In this document: positions 1 to 11,516 of the stretch, in pieces
Layout: each line of letters starts with the position of its first letter
Position numbering within the stretch: the first letter of the stretch is position 1
Source: Phyto melanocephala
Taxonomy: Eukaryota > Arthropoda > Insecta > Diptera > Rhinophoridae
DNA: 64,000 nt
Assembly (NCBI GenBank): GCA_941918925.1
Contig: OW799233.1
Coordinates: forward strand, 60,266,841-60,330,840
Direction: 5' to 3'
The notes under the pieces: generated by a model
Told to the model about the DNA's origin: nothing
Seen by the model: only the letters and a program-made list of their open reading frames with translations
Database searches by the model: none
Position numbers and translations under genes: made by a program

Positions 1-334
1 CGCAGTGCTTTTCCTTTACAAACTAACTTTACTTATTTAATATTTTGTTGGACTACCTTTGTATATGTTTGTGTATAACACATTAAAAACAACGGTACCA
101 ACTTGACGAAACAATGCACTGCAGTAAGTTTAACATTAAAAAGAACAACAACTTGTACATAAGTATCACAAGAATTTTGGTAAATAAGACAAAATAAGAA
201 ACATTAAGGTGGCTCACATGATGCTAAACAAATTCAATAAAATAATTATGTTCAAATAATTAAATTAAATGAATAGAATTAAAATAATAAATTTAGATAA
301 ATACAATTAAATATTTATAAGCCATTTGGCGACA
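1..334 (-). repeat. 3' LTR of the BEL/Pao element (partial)
   Basis: Bases 1-334 match 6131-6464 at a constant offset of 6130 with three single-base differences (near 54, 216 and 271). The inner border at 334 is fixed by the polypurine tract next to it and by the TG start on the minus strand. The outer end lies before the window. Confidence 0.93.
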
Positions 335-349
335 TTCCCACCCCCGTGG
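335..349 (-). other. Polypurine tract of the BEL/Pao element
   Basis: The minus strand reads CCACGGGGGTGGGAA directly before the LTR start TGTCGCC. That is the expected place and composition for the plus-strand priming site of an LTR retrotransposon. Confidence 0.85.
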
Positions 350-364
350 ATCGGCGACGATTCA

Positions 365-2806
365 CTACTCAAAATCTAAAACAGCAAGCTTGGAAATAGG
401 ACGCTTGAGAACTCCACTATTTGTTTGGACATCAGCTCTTCTTATAACTTTATCAGTTCCGGGATACAGTTGAATAACTCTTCCCCTTCTCCAATCCCTT
501 CTTGAAACTGCTGGATCACATATTAAAACAAGATCACCGACTGTTATAGGTTTTGTATATTCACACCATTTAGAGCGTCTGGTAAGTGTGGGCAAATATT
601 CAATAATCCACCTTTTCCAAAAATGATCGCGTAATTGACGGGCAATGCGCCACTGTTTCTTCATGTCTAGAGGCTTAAAAATATCTGTCCCTTCTGGGGT
701 TTGAGCCGTGTTTGCTGAGCCCAACAAAAAATGATTAGGCGTTAGTGGCTCTTCGTCTTCATGGCTAACGGGCAAATGACTTAACGGACGGGAATTTAAA
801 ATATTTTCGGCTTCAATTAAAAAACTTTGTAGCGTGTGTTCCTTAGGCGCGACTTCCTTCAATGTCACTCTTAGTATTCGTTTGACGCACTGAACCATAC
901 GCTCCCATACTCCACCTTCTGCAGGATTGTGAGGACAATTAAACTCCCATGTAATACCTTTAGTTGACATTTCATCTTGAATTCTAACCACGTCAAAAAC
1001 TTCTTCGAATCTTTTAGCTTCCTGGTTAACTCCTACAAAATTCTTTCCATTGTCGCTGCGCATCTTCAATGGTGTGCCACGACGGTTAATAAAATTTCGT
1101 ATGGCTAAGATACATGCGTCAGTAGAAAGATCAAAAGCCACTTCTAAGTGAACTGCTCTAATTGTCAAGCACGTAAAGAGAGCTATCCATCGTTTCTCGT
1201 GACGTCGACCAATTGTTATGTTAATTGGGCCAAAGTAGTCCACACCAGTAAATGTAAAAGGACGAACATATGGAGTTAACCTGTCACTTGGTAGCGATCC
1301 CATAAGTCGAGGTGCTGGAGCAGCACGACGTAATTTACATGTGCAGCACTTTTGAATAGTTTTTCGTAGCAGGCTGCGTAAACGAGGTACCCAAATTTTT
1401 CTTCGTATTTCACCAATAGTAGCTTCAAAGTTTTGATGTTTCATTTTGTTGTGTACATGAGCAACAAACAGTTGTGTTAAACGATGAGAGGGCGACAAAA
1501 TAACAGGCCGCTTGGCATCAAGGGGTAACCAACTGGCAGCATCAATACGACCACTTACCCTAAGCACATTGTTTTCATCAAAATATGGCGTAAGTGAGTA
1601 CAAATCGTTATCTCTTTTCAGGGTATTTCCAGATTTTAAAATTTGTATTTCATTGACGAAGCTTTGCTCTTGTGAAAGGCGATACAAAACAGTTTCTGCA
1701 ACTTTTAACTCCTCTGCAGACAAACAAGCTGTACTACTGACATTCACTCTTTTTCGGCAGCAGTTTGTAAATCTCAGTACCCAAGCCATCGTTCTATTTA
1801 GCCTGAGAAATGAAGAAAAACGATTAAAATCAATAATTAAAGTTGTACTAACCAGTAAAGTAAATTTTGGTCGCAATTCTTCTTCGCATGTAAAGATAGT
1901 TGTAGTAGCGTTAGGTTTTGGCCAATCAGCTTCATATGTATATAGAAATTGTGGTCCTTGAAACCAGCGATTTTGTTTTGAAAGGTAAGACTTGCTTTTA
2001 ATTCTTGTAGTTTCATCAGCAACATTGAGGTCAGTAGGCAACCACCTCCAATCATTAGGCCGTGTAGAATCTAATATTTCTGTTATTCTGTGGGCAACAA
2101 AAGGCTTATATCTTCTGCTCTCAAAATTAATCCAATTAATGACGGTCGTAGAATCACTCCAACATATTCGACGAGACACACAAAACTCATGCTCTTTTAG
2201 TATGGTGCACATTAATCGAGTTCCAAGAACGGCAGCTTGTAATTCTAAACGAGGAATTGTCATTGATTTTAATGGGGCACATTTTGTTTTAGAAGAAATA
2301 AATGACACTCCAATACTTCCATCGGTTGTAATATATCGCCAATAAGCAACAGCACCAAATGCTTCTTCACTAGCATCGACAAAAATATGTAGCTCCAAAT
2401 CATACGGCAAGCCGGTCCCGAAATAATATCGTGGTATTTTTACATTGATAACATTATTCAGTTCATGGCGCCAATTACTCCACATACTTTCAAGTGGTTC
2501 AGGCAGTTTTTCATCCCAAAGAATACCGTGTCTCCATACCTCTCTCAATAACAATTTGGCAGTTATCATAAAATGGCACAAAAAACCCATTGGATCAAAA
2601 ACAGACATTACAACACATAACAACTCACGCTTTGTGGGACACCTTTGGCCAGTAATGACATCATTATTCACTCGATGAAATTTTAAAACAAACTTAAATG
2701 CGTCATCTTTTGGGTCCCAAAACATACCAAGCACCTTTTCTGTCGAAGACTCCAACTCATTTGACCAACCTGAGAAACTCACCGTATTATTAAACTTGCT
2801 ATCCAA
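365..2806 (-). pseudogene. BEL/Pao pol, C-terminal part: RNase H, integrase, DUF5641-like
   Basis: This open frame of 813 codons is the 3' part of a BEL/Pao polyprotein. A connection/RNase H region is seen near residues 140-260 (FVDASEEAFGAVAYW, then PRLELQAA). An integrase zinc finger of H2C2 type lies near 440-500 (HVHNKMKHQNF ... CCTCKLRR). The integrase core lies near 520-690, with acidic residues in GVDYFGP, RSDNGKNF and GGVWERMV, so the DDE set looks complete. The C-terminal tail (DLVLICDP ... RRGRVIQLYPG ... RPISKLAVL) fits DUF5641. The first Met is not a true start: homology continues upstream into the preceding reverse transcriptase frame, after a frameshift near 2800-2860. The protein would make and integrate element cDNA. 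Confidence 0.9.
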
Positions 2807-3852
2807 TGCATCAAGGACCTCAGCTGAATTTGATGTAAAATTTCGAAACCTGCTTTTTTGTGTATTTCACGGACGTGTTTTGCTATTTCGATGGCTTTGG
2901 ACGAATTTTCAAAGCTATCAACAAAATCATCCACATAATGGTGGTCCAAAATAGATTTCACTGCTCTTGGATAACGGGCCAGATATTCTAACGCGTTCGT
3001 CTTCTTTACATAATCGGCAATACACGGCGAACAAGCAGCTCCAAATGTCATCACTATCATTTCATACACTTCTGGTGGGCTGGCACCATCTTCACGCCAT
3101 AAGAACCTTTGTGAACACCTGTCTTCTTTAGCAACAATAATTTGGTGAAACATTTCTTTTATGTCGCCACATACAGCAACGGAACCAACTCTAAAATTAA
3201 ATAATACTGATGGCAATGGCTTATATTGTTGAGGGCCTTTTAACAGTTTCGAATTTAATGAAACACCTTCCACTTTAGCGGCTGCATCAAACATTAAACG
3301 TATTTTATTTGGTTTGTTAGGGTTAACAACACCGAAATGAGGCAAGTACCAAGTTCTTCTGTCTGAAGTTTTAACCTCATCCACTGGCAATTTTCTCGCG
3401 TAGTTCTTTTCTAAATACTCATTTATTATTTTCTTATAAGACATACAAAAATCTGAATCCTTTTTCATTTTACGTTCAATAGCAAAAAATCGATTAAGGG
3501 CCATGGAATAACTATCCGGCAGGACTACATTATCGCTACACCACAGTAGTCTGGATTGAAATCTTCCGGCAACCCTCATTGTTGAATTTTTTAAAATCTC
3601 TCTAGCTCTCAAATCATTATTAGACTCTATAATCGGTAGAGGCTTCACACCAAAATTTTCAGTCTCAAAATAACTTACCACCAAGTTATCTAAATTATCT
3701 GGCTGTGTTGTCAGTAAGCATGCATGAGCTCCAGAGGTACCTCCTTTAACGTTTCCGAAAACAACCCATCCTAATGGCGTATTGGCAGCATATGGGCCAG
3801 CATCGTCCAAAGGCACTATTTCATCAGGTAACCCTAAATGGCAGTGATCCAA
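2779..3852 (-). pseudogene. BEL/Pao pol, reverse transcriptase part
   Basis: The 357-codon frame begins after the protease region (TPLGWVVFG is a BEL/Pao hallmark) and carries the reverse transcriptase. WYLPHFGVVNPNKPNKIRLM and SLNSKLLKGP mark the fingers, KEMFHQI the A motif, and YVDDFVDSF the catalytic YVDD box, which is intact. Reading is lost after KAGFEIL at the 3' end, where homology moves to the next frame downstream. At the 5' end the frame differs from the protease frame, implying another shift near 3855. The two Asp of YVDD remain, so inactivation is by frame and not by active-site loss. Confidence 0.9.
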
Positions 3853-3857
3853 ACCAA

Positions 3858-4628
3858 TTAATACCTTTGGGGCAACATATTCATAGGGGTTACAGGAATC
3901 CCATGCTTTTTAACTAAATCCGCATTAAAACTTTGGCTTGGCAGTTTTAAATTCGAAACACCATACACATTTTTTAGGGCATACCTTCTATTTTTGTTTA
4001 CACCGCTTACATGAAGATCCACCACTTCTGCGGTTTCTTGTGCTGATTTACCGCCATACCAACTTAAATTCAACCGACTTTGTCTTCCATGCAGTCCAAG
4101 TTGTCTTACTAAACAACTATCTATCATAGTAAACGATGACCCTTCATCTAAGAGAGCGTTGGTTTCTATAGCACAATTTGGCCCATAGAGTACAACTGGT
4201 AACACACGAAATAACATGCCATTATTTTTATTGCAACTTGAAACACAATTTAATATTTGTTTAACAGTAGAACAATTTTCAGTTTCACAAATATTACTCG
4301 ACACACTAGGCTGAACTTCATGCAACAATTTGTTATGTTTTCTTTGGCAGTTTTCTATCTGACAGAGCTTACGACGCCTACAATCTTTGCTGGTATGACC
4401 AATACCCAGACATGAAAAACATAACCTCAAACGCTTTACCTCACTCCATCTGTTAGACACACTCAATTTTAAAAATCTGTCACAATTAAAAACTTTATGT
4501 GGCTCAAGACAAAAATTACATTTAATTTTATCACCTTTACTAGCTGCTGTATGCAAAACAATTTTTCTTTTTGAATTACAATTAGGGCGACTGACGATTA
4601 AATTGGTTGATTGTATACTTCTTACCAA
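3858..4628 (-). pseudogene. BEL/Pao zinc knuckle and aspartic protease part
   Basis: A 256-codon frame with cysteine/histidine knuckles (CNFCLEPHKVFNC, CFSCLGIGHTSKDC, CQIENCQRKHNKLLH) followed by a DUF1758-type retropepsin whose active-site segment reads ALLDEGSSFTMID. It shares the frame of the gag part upstream and is split from it only by the TGA at 4638-4640. Knuckles bind element RNA; the protease matures the polyprotein. The DEG where other copies have D-x-G type triads may be normal or a change; I cannot tell. Confidence 0.85.
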
Positions 4629-4637
4629 ATTTGCAAT

Positions 4638-5501
4638 TCACTGCAGCCAAGTACTAAAATCCAACACAGTGGGCCACTGTTGTAAAGTCGAAGCAAATTG
4701 AGCCCAATCTAAACGTTTACTCATTGGGAGCTTTTGAACTAATTCTTCCATAAGAGTAGGATTGGATAAATGTTGCCGGCCATTTGCTGTTTTTAAAAAC
4801 GCTGCTAAATTTCTTACCTTAATTGAGTACGGTATAAGTTTTTCAACTGCATTTTCTCCTATAGGCTGAATTTCCTTAATTTGTTGCAACTGGCATCGAA
4901 TTAGTACATCTGGGCGACCATACTGAAGTTTAAGCTGTTCAATAGCTGTTGGCACATTGTTCGGATGAATGAGCAACGACTTTACACATTCTCTAGCTTC
5001 ACCCTTTAAAGCTTTCTGTAATCTTAAACAGTTCTCAAAATTATTGTAACAATACGAGGCAGTAGAATGTTCAAAGGCAGAGAAAAACATAGGCCAGTCT
5101 TCAGGTGTACCCCAAAATTCAGGCAAATCATAAATTTTACGTTGCGTTTGCATGGGCAGAGCGCTAGCTTGAATATTAATAGGCTGAGTCATCAACATCT
5201 GCTGTTGGCCTTGGTAACTTGGTACACTAGAATATGGCGTTGGGTTACGAGGTTCAATTGTATCACCTATGTTGTAATTGTTACCACTTGCAACTGGTGT
5301 TGTACTTACTGAGGTGGCTGGCATATTTTGCTCCAAATTCACCATGTTTGTATTTTCAGCAGCTTTCAATGCTCTTTGTGCGTTTACCAATTGTGCTTGC
5401 AAATTTTCTATTTGGCGTTGAAGACATTCCATATCGGTACTTACGTTGGTTTGAAATGTAGTTTGCGACGATTGAAAATTGACACTAGGGCCAGGCACCA
5501 A
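4638..5501 (-). pseudogene. BEL/Pao gag, DUF1759-like part
   Basis: The 287 codons hold a coiled-coil N-terminal stretch (LQRQIENLQAQLVNAQRALKAA cut here for length: near residues 27-48) and a DUF1759-type capsid-like region (LPEFWGTPEDWPMFFSAFE, LQKALKGEARECVKSLL, QLKLQYGRPDVLI). It ends at a TGA in frame with the knuckle region. The N-terminus overlaps the preceding frame out of register, so a frameshift lies near 5500. Gag packages element RNA. Confidence 0.85.
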
Positions 5502-5734
5502 AAGCGCAGATTTTGTTGCACTTCACTGACTGCATTAAATATATTTCGCGGTGGTAAAGCAGTAGTTGTTTCTCTAGTAGCACTGGCGACAGCTTTTGTT
5601 GTTGTTGGTACACATTGAGCAACTTGTTGTGAAGTAATTTTTGTTCCAACCGACGCAGAACCATTGCTATCTTGACTTGCTGAAGTCTGTAAGCGCGTAC
5701 TTTTTCTTGAGGGAGAGCGTTGCATCGTGATCAA
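5441..5734 (-). pseudogene. BEL/Pao gag N-terminal part
   Basis: 97 codons, starting MITMQRSPSRKSTR, a basic, Ser/Thr-rich start typical of BEL/Pao Gag. The frame runs past the point where the DUF1759 frame takes over (near 5500), so the last 20 or so residues are out-of-frame readthrough. This Met is the best candidate for the element's initiator; no other in-frame Met precedes it between here and the LTR. Confidence 0.7.
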
Positions 5735-6130
5735 AGAGTTTTATAAATATTAATTTGTAGGTGCAAGTACAAACACTTTTGTTATTTATTTATTCTGAGA
5801 AACCACAAATTTCGTTTTACACAATCGACAACAAATAATTTTTTAAATTTACTTTTTTCTCGGCATACGTTGAGACACACTGTAACAAACGATCAGGAGT
5901 TGACCTTCCAAATATAACTCCTTTTACACAAATTGTTCCAAATAAATCCGTTCCGGCAAACAATGCGAAATAAAATTTGTCGCTGGCTGCGACTTCAGCT
6001 TTGTAAAGGGGCGAATTTAACGACACCAAAAATTAGGCACAAAATATTTAAAATAAAATGGTGCGTTTATTTCTACAAAAAATATCCAAAATTAAATAGA
6101 ATTTACAGTAACTATATAAAAACAACTTAC

Positions 6131-6464
6131 CGCAGTGCTTTTCCTTTACAAACTAACTTTACTTATTTAATATTTTGTTGGACAACCTTTGTATATGTTT
6201 GTGTATAACACATTAAAAACAACGGTACCAACTTGACGAAACAATGCACTGCAGTAAGTTTAACATTAAAAAGAACAACAACTTGTACATAAGTATCACA
6301 AGAATTTTGGTAAATAAGACAAAATAAGAAACATTAAGGTGGCTCACATGATGCTTAACAAATTCAATAAAATAATTATGTTCAAATAATTAAATTAAAT
6401 AAATAGAATTAAAATAATAAATTTAGATAAATACAATTAAATATTTATAAGCCATTTGGCGACA
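6131..6464 (-). repeat. 5' LTR of the BEL/Pao element (portion matching the left copy)
   Basis: Matches 1-334. The true left border is lower than 6131 because the partner copy is cut by the window edge. A possible primer-binding start on the minus strand is TGGTGTCGTTAAATTCG (near 6010-6027), which would make the LTR about 430 bp; this is a guess. Confidence 0.85.
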
Positions 6465-7481
6465 CTATGTCATATGTCAAAAAGCTCATGGCATGTTTTA
6501 CGCAATTATGCACTATGTGTGCATGACAGTTTCATTTCATCAAACCTGGTACCCAATCTCTCATATTTGTAAATAAAGAATGGTTGACACCAAAATTAGC
6601 ATTTGTGTTGTCTGCACTTAGGGCAGAAAAATATTGAAAGGGTAATTGGTTCTGGTCCAATGAGTTTTTAATTGCTTGAAACATACCATCAGCAGACTCG
6701 TTACTATTTTCCAAAAAATCTATTAACTTGTTTTGAATGCCATTTCGTGCCGTAAAATATTGTATTACTAATGGAAATAGTTTTATATTTTTTTTGTTCG
6801 AAGCGTCTGTTTGTAAGCAGTAATATAAATTCTCTTTTTTTACATCATTTATTACATTCTGCGTAGCATACGGCCCCAACACCTCTGCAACTAGTGTTTC
6901 CATTTTTGTTCTAGCTAGACGAATTCCTGTAGCTGCACTTGAATTGGAATAAATAGTCTTATTCAATTTTATAGTGCAATCCATGCTATTGTAGGATAAA
7001 TTATGTTTTACAGTGTGATATGTTAGGGCTAACTCAGCTGCAACATTTTCTTTATCGCTGCAGAATGAACTTTTAGATGACGTGGAAGCAGAAGTGTCTA
7101 GAAATTTCTCAAGTAGTCCAGATGTTTTCTTCATTTCTGATTTTGTTTTGTGTTGTTTTGTTTTCAGGTGTTGTTTAACCTAAAAATTATACGAAGAATG
7201 CTTTCAACTTTTAAAACTTTTTTACACCAGAAGCATATGTAGTTTCACATAATTTGCATTTCCCATTATATTAATTTTTAAGGAACACTAGTTAAGCAAT
7301 CACCATGTTCAATTTCCCATAGATTTTTATACTTCTGCAATCGTTTTTTCTTCTGCTTCGTTGTATCAATTTTTTTGATGTATTTTGTAGGTGTTACATA
7401 TTCACTATCTATTTGATCCGCTTCATAATCAAAATTACGTTTTGTAGGAGTATTTTGCTTTCTAAAGTTTTCGCCGTTCAT
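6465..7481 (-). pseudogene. hAT transposase gene, 5' part, cut by the BEL/Pao insertion
   Basis: The minus strand reads a 67-codon N-terminal piece (7278-7481, ending near WEIEHGDCLTSVP), then a BED-type zinc finger broken by frameshifts (KCKLCE near 7250, VKQHLKTKQHKT near 7155), then a 200-codon frame (6532-7134) with the first half of a hAT catalytic core (LQTDASNKKNIKLFPLV, FSALSADNTNANFG). After a further shift at about 6532 the match continues as NCHAHIVHNCVKHAM right up to 6465, where the LTR starts. The remainder must lie left of the window. The gene was already broken in at least three places. Confidence 0.8.
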
Positions 7482-7816
7482 GGTTTATTAATTTGATCTG
7501 AAATCTATAAAACCTATAAATCGTATTACTATTGCACTCAAACAAAACAAACAAGTGAAATAGCCAATCAGTGCTGCCAGACTATTTTTTTTAATCGTCA
7601 TGGTTTTAAGAAAAAATCGTCAATATTAATAAAGGTAAACAAATGCCCCTGATTAAATATAATCTGAATTCTGGATTAACCAAATCATGCGAACTAAAGT
7701 ATTCTCGCGTACTTTATTGTTATCTCCAATATAGAGTAAAATAACTCGAAATAACGTACAATACTTTATTATAAAGTACGGGTGGCAAGCCTACTCATAA
7801 TGCAAGAGTAGGTTAA
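7482..7816. other. Spacer with no gene
   Basis: AT-rich sequence between the hAT remnant and the first DINE-like repeat. The last 30 bases (GCAAGAGTAGG) match family-2 repeat sequence found also at 17615. No coding frame or RNA gene is seen. Confidence 0.5.
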
Positions 7817-8632
7817 AACAAGTAAGAGCGCTATATTCGTCCGTGCCGAATCTTATATACCCTTCACACCGTGTGGTCATGCAATAACAGTAGTTTGTAT
7901 CACCATTTATCCCATATGAAATACGTACATACATATAAAAAACATACAATATAAAAACATCCCATTGTAAAATTATAAATTTACGTATGTATGTTAAAAA
8001 AAAAAATAAAAAAAAAATTTAAAAAAAAAATTAAAAAAAAAATTAAAAAAAAATTAAAAAAAATAATTAAAATATATATAATTAATATAAAACAAAAAAA
8101 AAAAAAAAAAAATTAAAAAAAAAAATAATAAAAATATAAATAATATATTAAATAAAAAATAAAAAAAAATTAAAAAAAAAATTTTTAATATATAAAAAAA
8201 CTTTTTTTTGGCTCAGCTGGGACTCAATGCCACGGTTACTCCAACCAGTATACACGTTTGTATGTATGTATGTTGTTGTTGTAATGTTGTTTTTGTGAAA
8301 AAAAAATCGAGGTGGTCGTGGGTTTTTGCTCATATCTCAGGTGTTTATGTACCGATGTTTCTGATTTTCAATAGCGATCTACTCCCGAATATTTCTGATA
8401 TTTTAATACCTCACCCGGGTCCAAGCGATGTCTGGGGGCTTCAAAAAGTTGATTTCAACATACACACGGACAGACGGTCAGACGGACAGACTGACAGAGC
8501 TTAATCGACTCCCCTATTCATAAGCTTTCAGAAAATATATACTTTATGGGGTCGGAAATGAAAATTGTAGAAATTTCACACGGAATGACAAACCTATATA
8601 TACCCTTTTTCACTGTGTGAAGGGTATAAAAA
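7817..8632 (+). mobile_element. DINE-1/HINE-like repeat, family 1, full length
   Basis: Starts CAAGTAAGAGCGCTATATTCG with a terminal hairpin (TCGGC/GCCGA type), then TATACCCTTCAC. An A-rich microsatellite fills 7985-8200, then GGCTCAGCTGGGACTC, a stretch with GACAGACGG repeats, ATATACTTTATGGGGTCGG, and an end GTGAAGGGTATAAAAA. The TATACCCTTCAC start and GTGAAGGGTATA end are inverted to each other. This layout resembles DINE-1/Helentron-associated elements of flies (established knowledge). It sits in a family-2 repeat whose empty site is visible at 17615-17640. Confidence 0.75.
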
Positions 8633-10140
8633 ACCATGTCCTTTCAACATCAAATAAAATGCAATTGTGTCCAAACTCATTTAACTAGAGTCATCAAACT
8701 GCGGATATATATTTCGTGAGTAAAAACAATATTTTTCATTGAAAAGTGCCAAAATCTATGAGTTAGGAAAGGAGTTATAGATCAAAATGTACGAAAATTT
8801 ATAACGCACAGTGTATTTTTCGGTATATTAAAATTTAAAACCTAATAAAACTGACAAAATTAGATGTACGATTCTGAAATCTTGCAAACATTGCTTTTTG
8901 GTCAAATGCTTTGTTCTAACTGAAAATAAATGTGACACGCCCACTTTTACGCCCACCTTCAATATAACGGTTTATCTTAAATTCATATAATTTCTCTATG
9001 AATAAAGATTTTGAAAGAAGGACTATATTGAATTATTTAAGATGTATTTATTAGCAGAAACTACATTAACACGCTTATTTCAACGCCTACTTTCATTGAA
9101 AGACTAAATTTACGAAAACATTTTCTGGCATATCGAAGTTATACAAAGCAAGTGATACATGTATAAAGAAGTTGATTCATAGCGATTAATAACAAAATAA
9201 TAAATTCTGTGCTATAAAAATACATAAAATCGTTGGTGGGTATAAGCCACTATATTCTTATTATTATAACTTGTTCTTTTTATATCCTTCACACAAGAAA
9301 GATAGAATAGAAGTAGAATCAAAATGATTTAAAAAAAATAAAGTCTGATTAACACAAATAATTATAGTTGTAAAAGTACAAAAAAATAACAAAAAATATC
9401 TACTTTTAAATTAAATAGGCGTTTTGCATTTTTGATTTTATCAGCTGAAACTACTTTGACACGTTAATGAAATTTAAAAGCTCATAAAATAGACAGAAGT
9501 GGATGTGGATTTCTCTTCAATATAAGTATAATTACAAAATATTAAGGTTACATGCTCCCTTTAAGCCCATCTCCCATATAAGAATTTATCTCAAATTCAT
9601 ATAATTTCTCTATGAATAAAGATTTTGGAAGAATAAAGGACTCTATACTGAAATATCTGAGTTGAGTTTTTTAGCGGAAACTACTTTGACACGCCTTCTA
9701 TAACGTTGACTTTTCACGTTCTCTACTGTTAATGAAATTTAAAAACCGACAATACTAGAGGTACGATGATGCAAGTTGCAACATATATCTTTCTAGTCGA
9801 TGTCATTGTTATGCCAGGAAATTTAGGTACCAAGCCCACTTTAACGCTTACCTCCCTTATAACGCTTTATATTAAAATTATATTTAAAATTAATTAATTT
9901 CTCTATGGACAAAGTGTTTGGAAGAATAAATGACTATATTAAAATATCTAGGTTGTATTTATTAGCAGAAACTATTTGACACGATACTTCAACGCCTACT
10001 TTCATTGAAAGACTAAATTTACGAGAACATTTTACTTGCATATCGAAGTTATACATATTTTAGTATAAAGAGAAATTTCCCATAGCGATTACTGTTAATA
10101 ACAAAATAATACATTTTTGCTTCATATTCGTTTCAACAGA
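8633..10140 (-). repeat. Family-2 DINE-like repeat with internal duplications
   Basis: Segments such as CTCTATGAATAAAGATTTTG and GTGACACGCCCAC recur near 8990, 9605 and 9900, so the body is built of diverged units of several hundred bases. The sequence is the reverse of the full copy at 21632-23029. The part near 9230-9275 (GGTGGGTATAAGCC, TTATAACTTGTTC) is an end of one unit. Confidence 0.65.
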
Positions 10141-10146
10141 TGTTAC

Positions 10147-10245
10147 CAAATCTTTGAACCGTTCTTAAAAGTTCCCTCAAAAGCTTTTTCTTTTTTTACG
10201 TTACCATTGTTGTCAATCCTTTCAATTTCTTCCAACACATAGCCG
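10147..10245 (-). other. Possible coding exon, 99 bp
   Basis: On the minus strand a 32-codon open stretch (GYVLEEIERIDNNGNVKKEK, then AFEGTFKNGSKI) lies between an AG acceptor (ATATACAG) and a GTAACA donor. The composition looks protein-like, and the VLEEIERIDN pattern recalls the loop after the sixth helix of MFS transporters. However, it starts with one base of a codon while the upstream SV2-like exon also ends with one base, so the two cannot be joined directly. A missing exon, a different gene, or chance are all open. Confidence 0.3.
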
Positions 10246-10512
10246 CTGTATTATATATTACGAAATTAAAAACATTGCGGAATCACTGCGATTCCCTGTA
10301 AAAACTCGAATTGTGATCCCTCATTACTATTTAACAAATTAGTTAATAGTTATATTTTGTCAACTTTATGGGCATAAATTGTCCTATGCTCCTTATAGGA
10401 ACGATAGGAACATATTTATATATAAATTGCTGAGCATGTTTTCTAGTTTTATTTTTATCCATATTTAATACCAATTAGTAATTGGCTGTCACGAAATCCT
10501 TAGTTATCTTAC
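10246..10512. other. Non-coding spacer, probably intron
   Basis: 267 bp between the possible exon and the second SV2-like exon. Stops in all minus frames; no usable exon of the expected helices 5-6 is seen. Confidence 0.5.
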
Positions 10513-10634
10513 CTGGTAAAATTATAATGCCAAATGTCCAAAATAATTCCATCCAACATAAAATCTTCTCTCGATATTTGGTAGGTTGAAATTCTCCTAA
10601 GTATGGAAATACAATGCCCATTGCGCCTGCTACG
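10513..10634 (-). CDS. SV2-like MFS transporter, second visible exon
   Basis: 122 bp on the minus strand between a CTTACAG acceptor and a GTAAGA donor. It encodes VAGAMGIVFPYLGEFQPTKY, then REKILCWMELFWTFGIIILPG. The GEFQPTKYREK segment is the loop between helices 4 and 5 seen in SV2 and related organic-ion MFS carriers. The exon begins with the last base of a codon and the upstream exon (16842-17223) ends with two, giving AAC (Asn) across the junction and the expected RFFNGFN-VAGAMG reading. It ends with one base of the next codon. The intron between them is 6207 bp and full of repeats. The downstream exons (helices 6-12) are not found and are expected left of 10500 or outside. Confidence 0.85.
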
Positions 10635-11516
10635 CTGTAAGAAAGAGATTTTGATAGTTATTTAATATGTGTATGTATGTATGTTTAATATGTTTGTATA
10701 CGTATATAGTATACTATTCATATATGTATATGTAGCCCATTGTCCGGTGGTGAACGTCAACATAATTCATCGTGACAAACGCTGGGTGGTGGTGAAATTT
10801 TAAATACATATAAAAAGATAATTTTGTATGTATGTATGTTACACTGTCTCAAAATGCAAAACCTTAAAATCTTGTGCTCCACAAGTCGAAAAACTATATA
10901 TTTCAAGTTAAAGACAAATCGGATAGTTAATATTTTAAGGTCGATAACAATCGACGATTGCACGGGATTCATGTCAAATTTAAACAAAAATTTAAATTGT
11001 ATAAAAAAAAATTATTATAAACAAAAAAATAAACATAATGACAAAACAATTTTGATTGTTGCATGATTATTTGTTTTCTTTAATTCCTTACATTTTTTGG
11101 TTATTTTTATTCTATCAGTTTCGTCTTTTGAATGTTGCTTTTAGAAGTCGAAGGATATTTATTTATATGTAAATCAACTAAACGTTTTATATTTTTTGTT
11201 ATATACATACATACATGGATGTTAAATTCGATTAACAATATAAATAAAGTCATATCTGACACAGGGCATATTAAAAACAGCGACGACGAAGCATTAATTT
11301 TCTGTTAGAAATATTATCGCGATCAATTTATACAATGATATCTTTATTTAAAAATGATTTTAGTCATGATTATATACTAATACTAGCATATTACCAGCTA
11401 CTTTGATAGCGCAGTTCTTACTATTTACTGAATACTCAAGATATTTTTTTTAATTACTAAATGTCTTCTAGTCAAAATTATGAAAATTTATTTCTCTGAT
11501 TCATTTTAGTTAAAAC
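10635..11516. other. Intronic sequence, nothing recognised
   Basis: Part of the SV2-like intron. AT-rich with short TATG microsatellite tracts near 10670-10690 and 10825-10840. The short open frames here lack codon character or any known motif. Confidence 0.5.

Larger units (their letters stand above)
1..6464 (-). mobile_element. BEL/Pao LTR retrotransposon, 3' LTR cut by window edge
   Basis: Read on the minus strand, the order is 5' LTR (ends at 6464), gag, zinc knuckle and protease, reverse transcriptase, RNase H, integrase, polypurine tract, 3' LTR (334 down to the window edge). This is the BEL/Pao order with DUF1759, DUF1758 and DUF5641-type domains. The LTR begins TGTCGCCAAATGGC on the minus strand. 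Over the 334 bases shared by both copies I count three substitutions, so the insertion is young. Even so the coding region carries three frame changes and one in-frame TGA. The right flank is ctatg (6465-6469); its partner duplication lies outside the window. The element sits inside a hAT transposase gene. Confidence 0.93.

Noticed and set aside
1512..1961. Plus-strand frames over the BEL/Pao pol genes
   Set aside because: Antisense shadows of the readable integrase and RNase H.
7571..7586. CAGTGCTGCCAGAC as the end of the hAT remnant at 6465-7481
   Set aside because: The orientation is wrong for the right end of that element, and no partner was found to the right.
10274..10295. A 22-base micro-exon that would repair the phase between 10513-10634 and 10147-10245
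   Set aside because: Phases fit, but the intron left would be only 28 bases and the helices expected there would still be missing.
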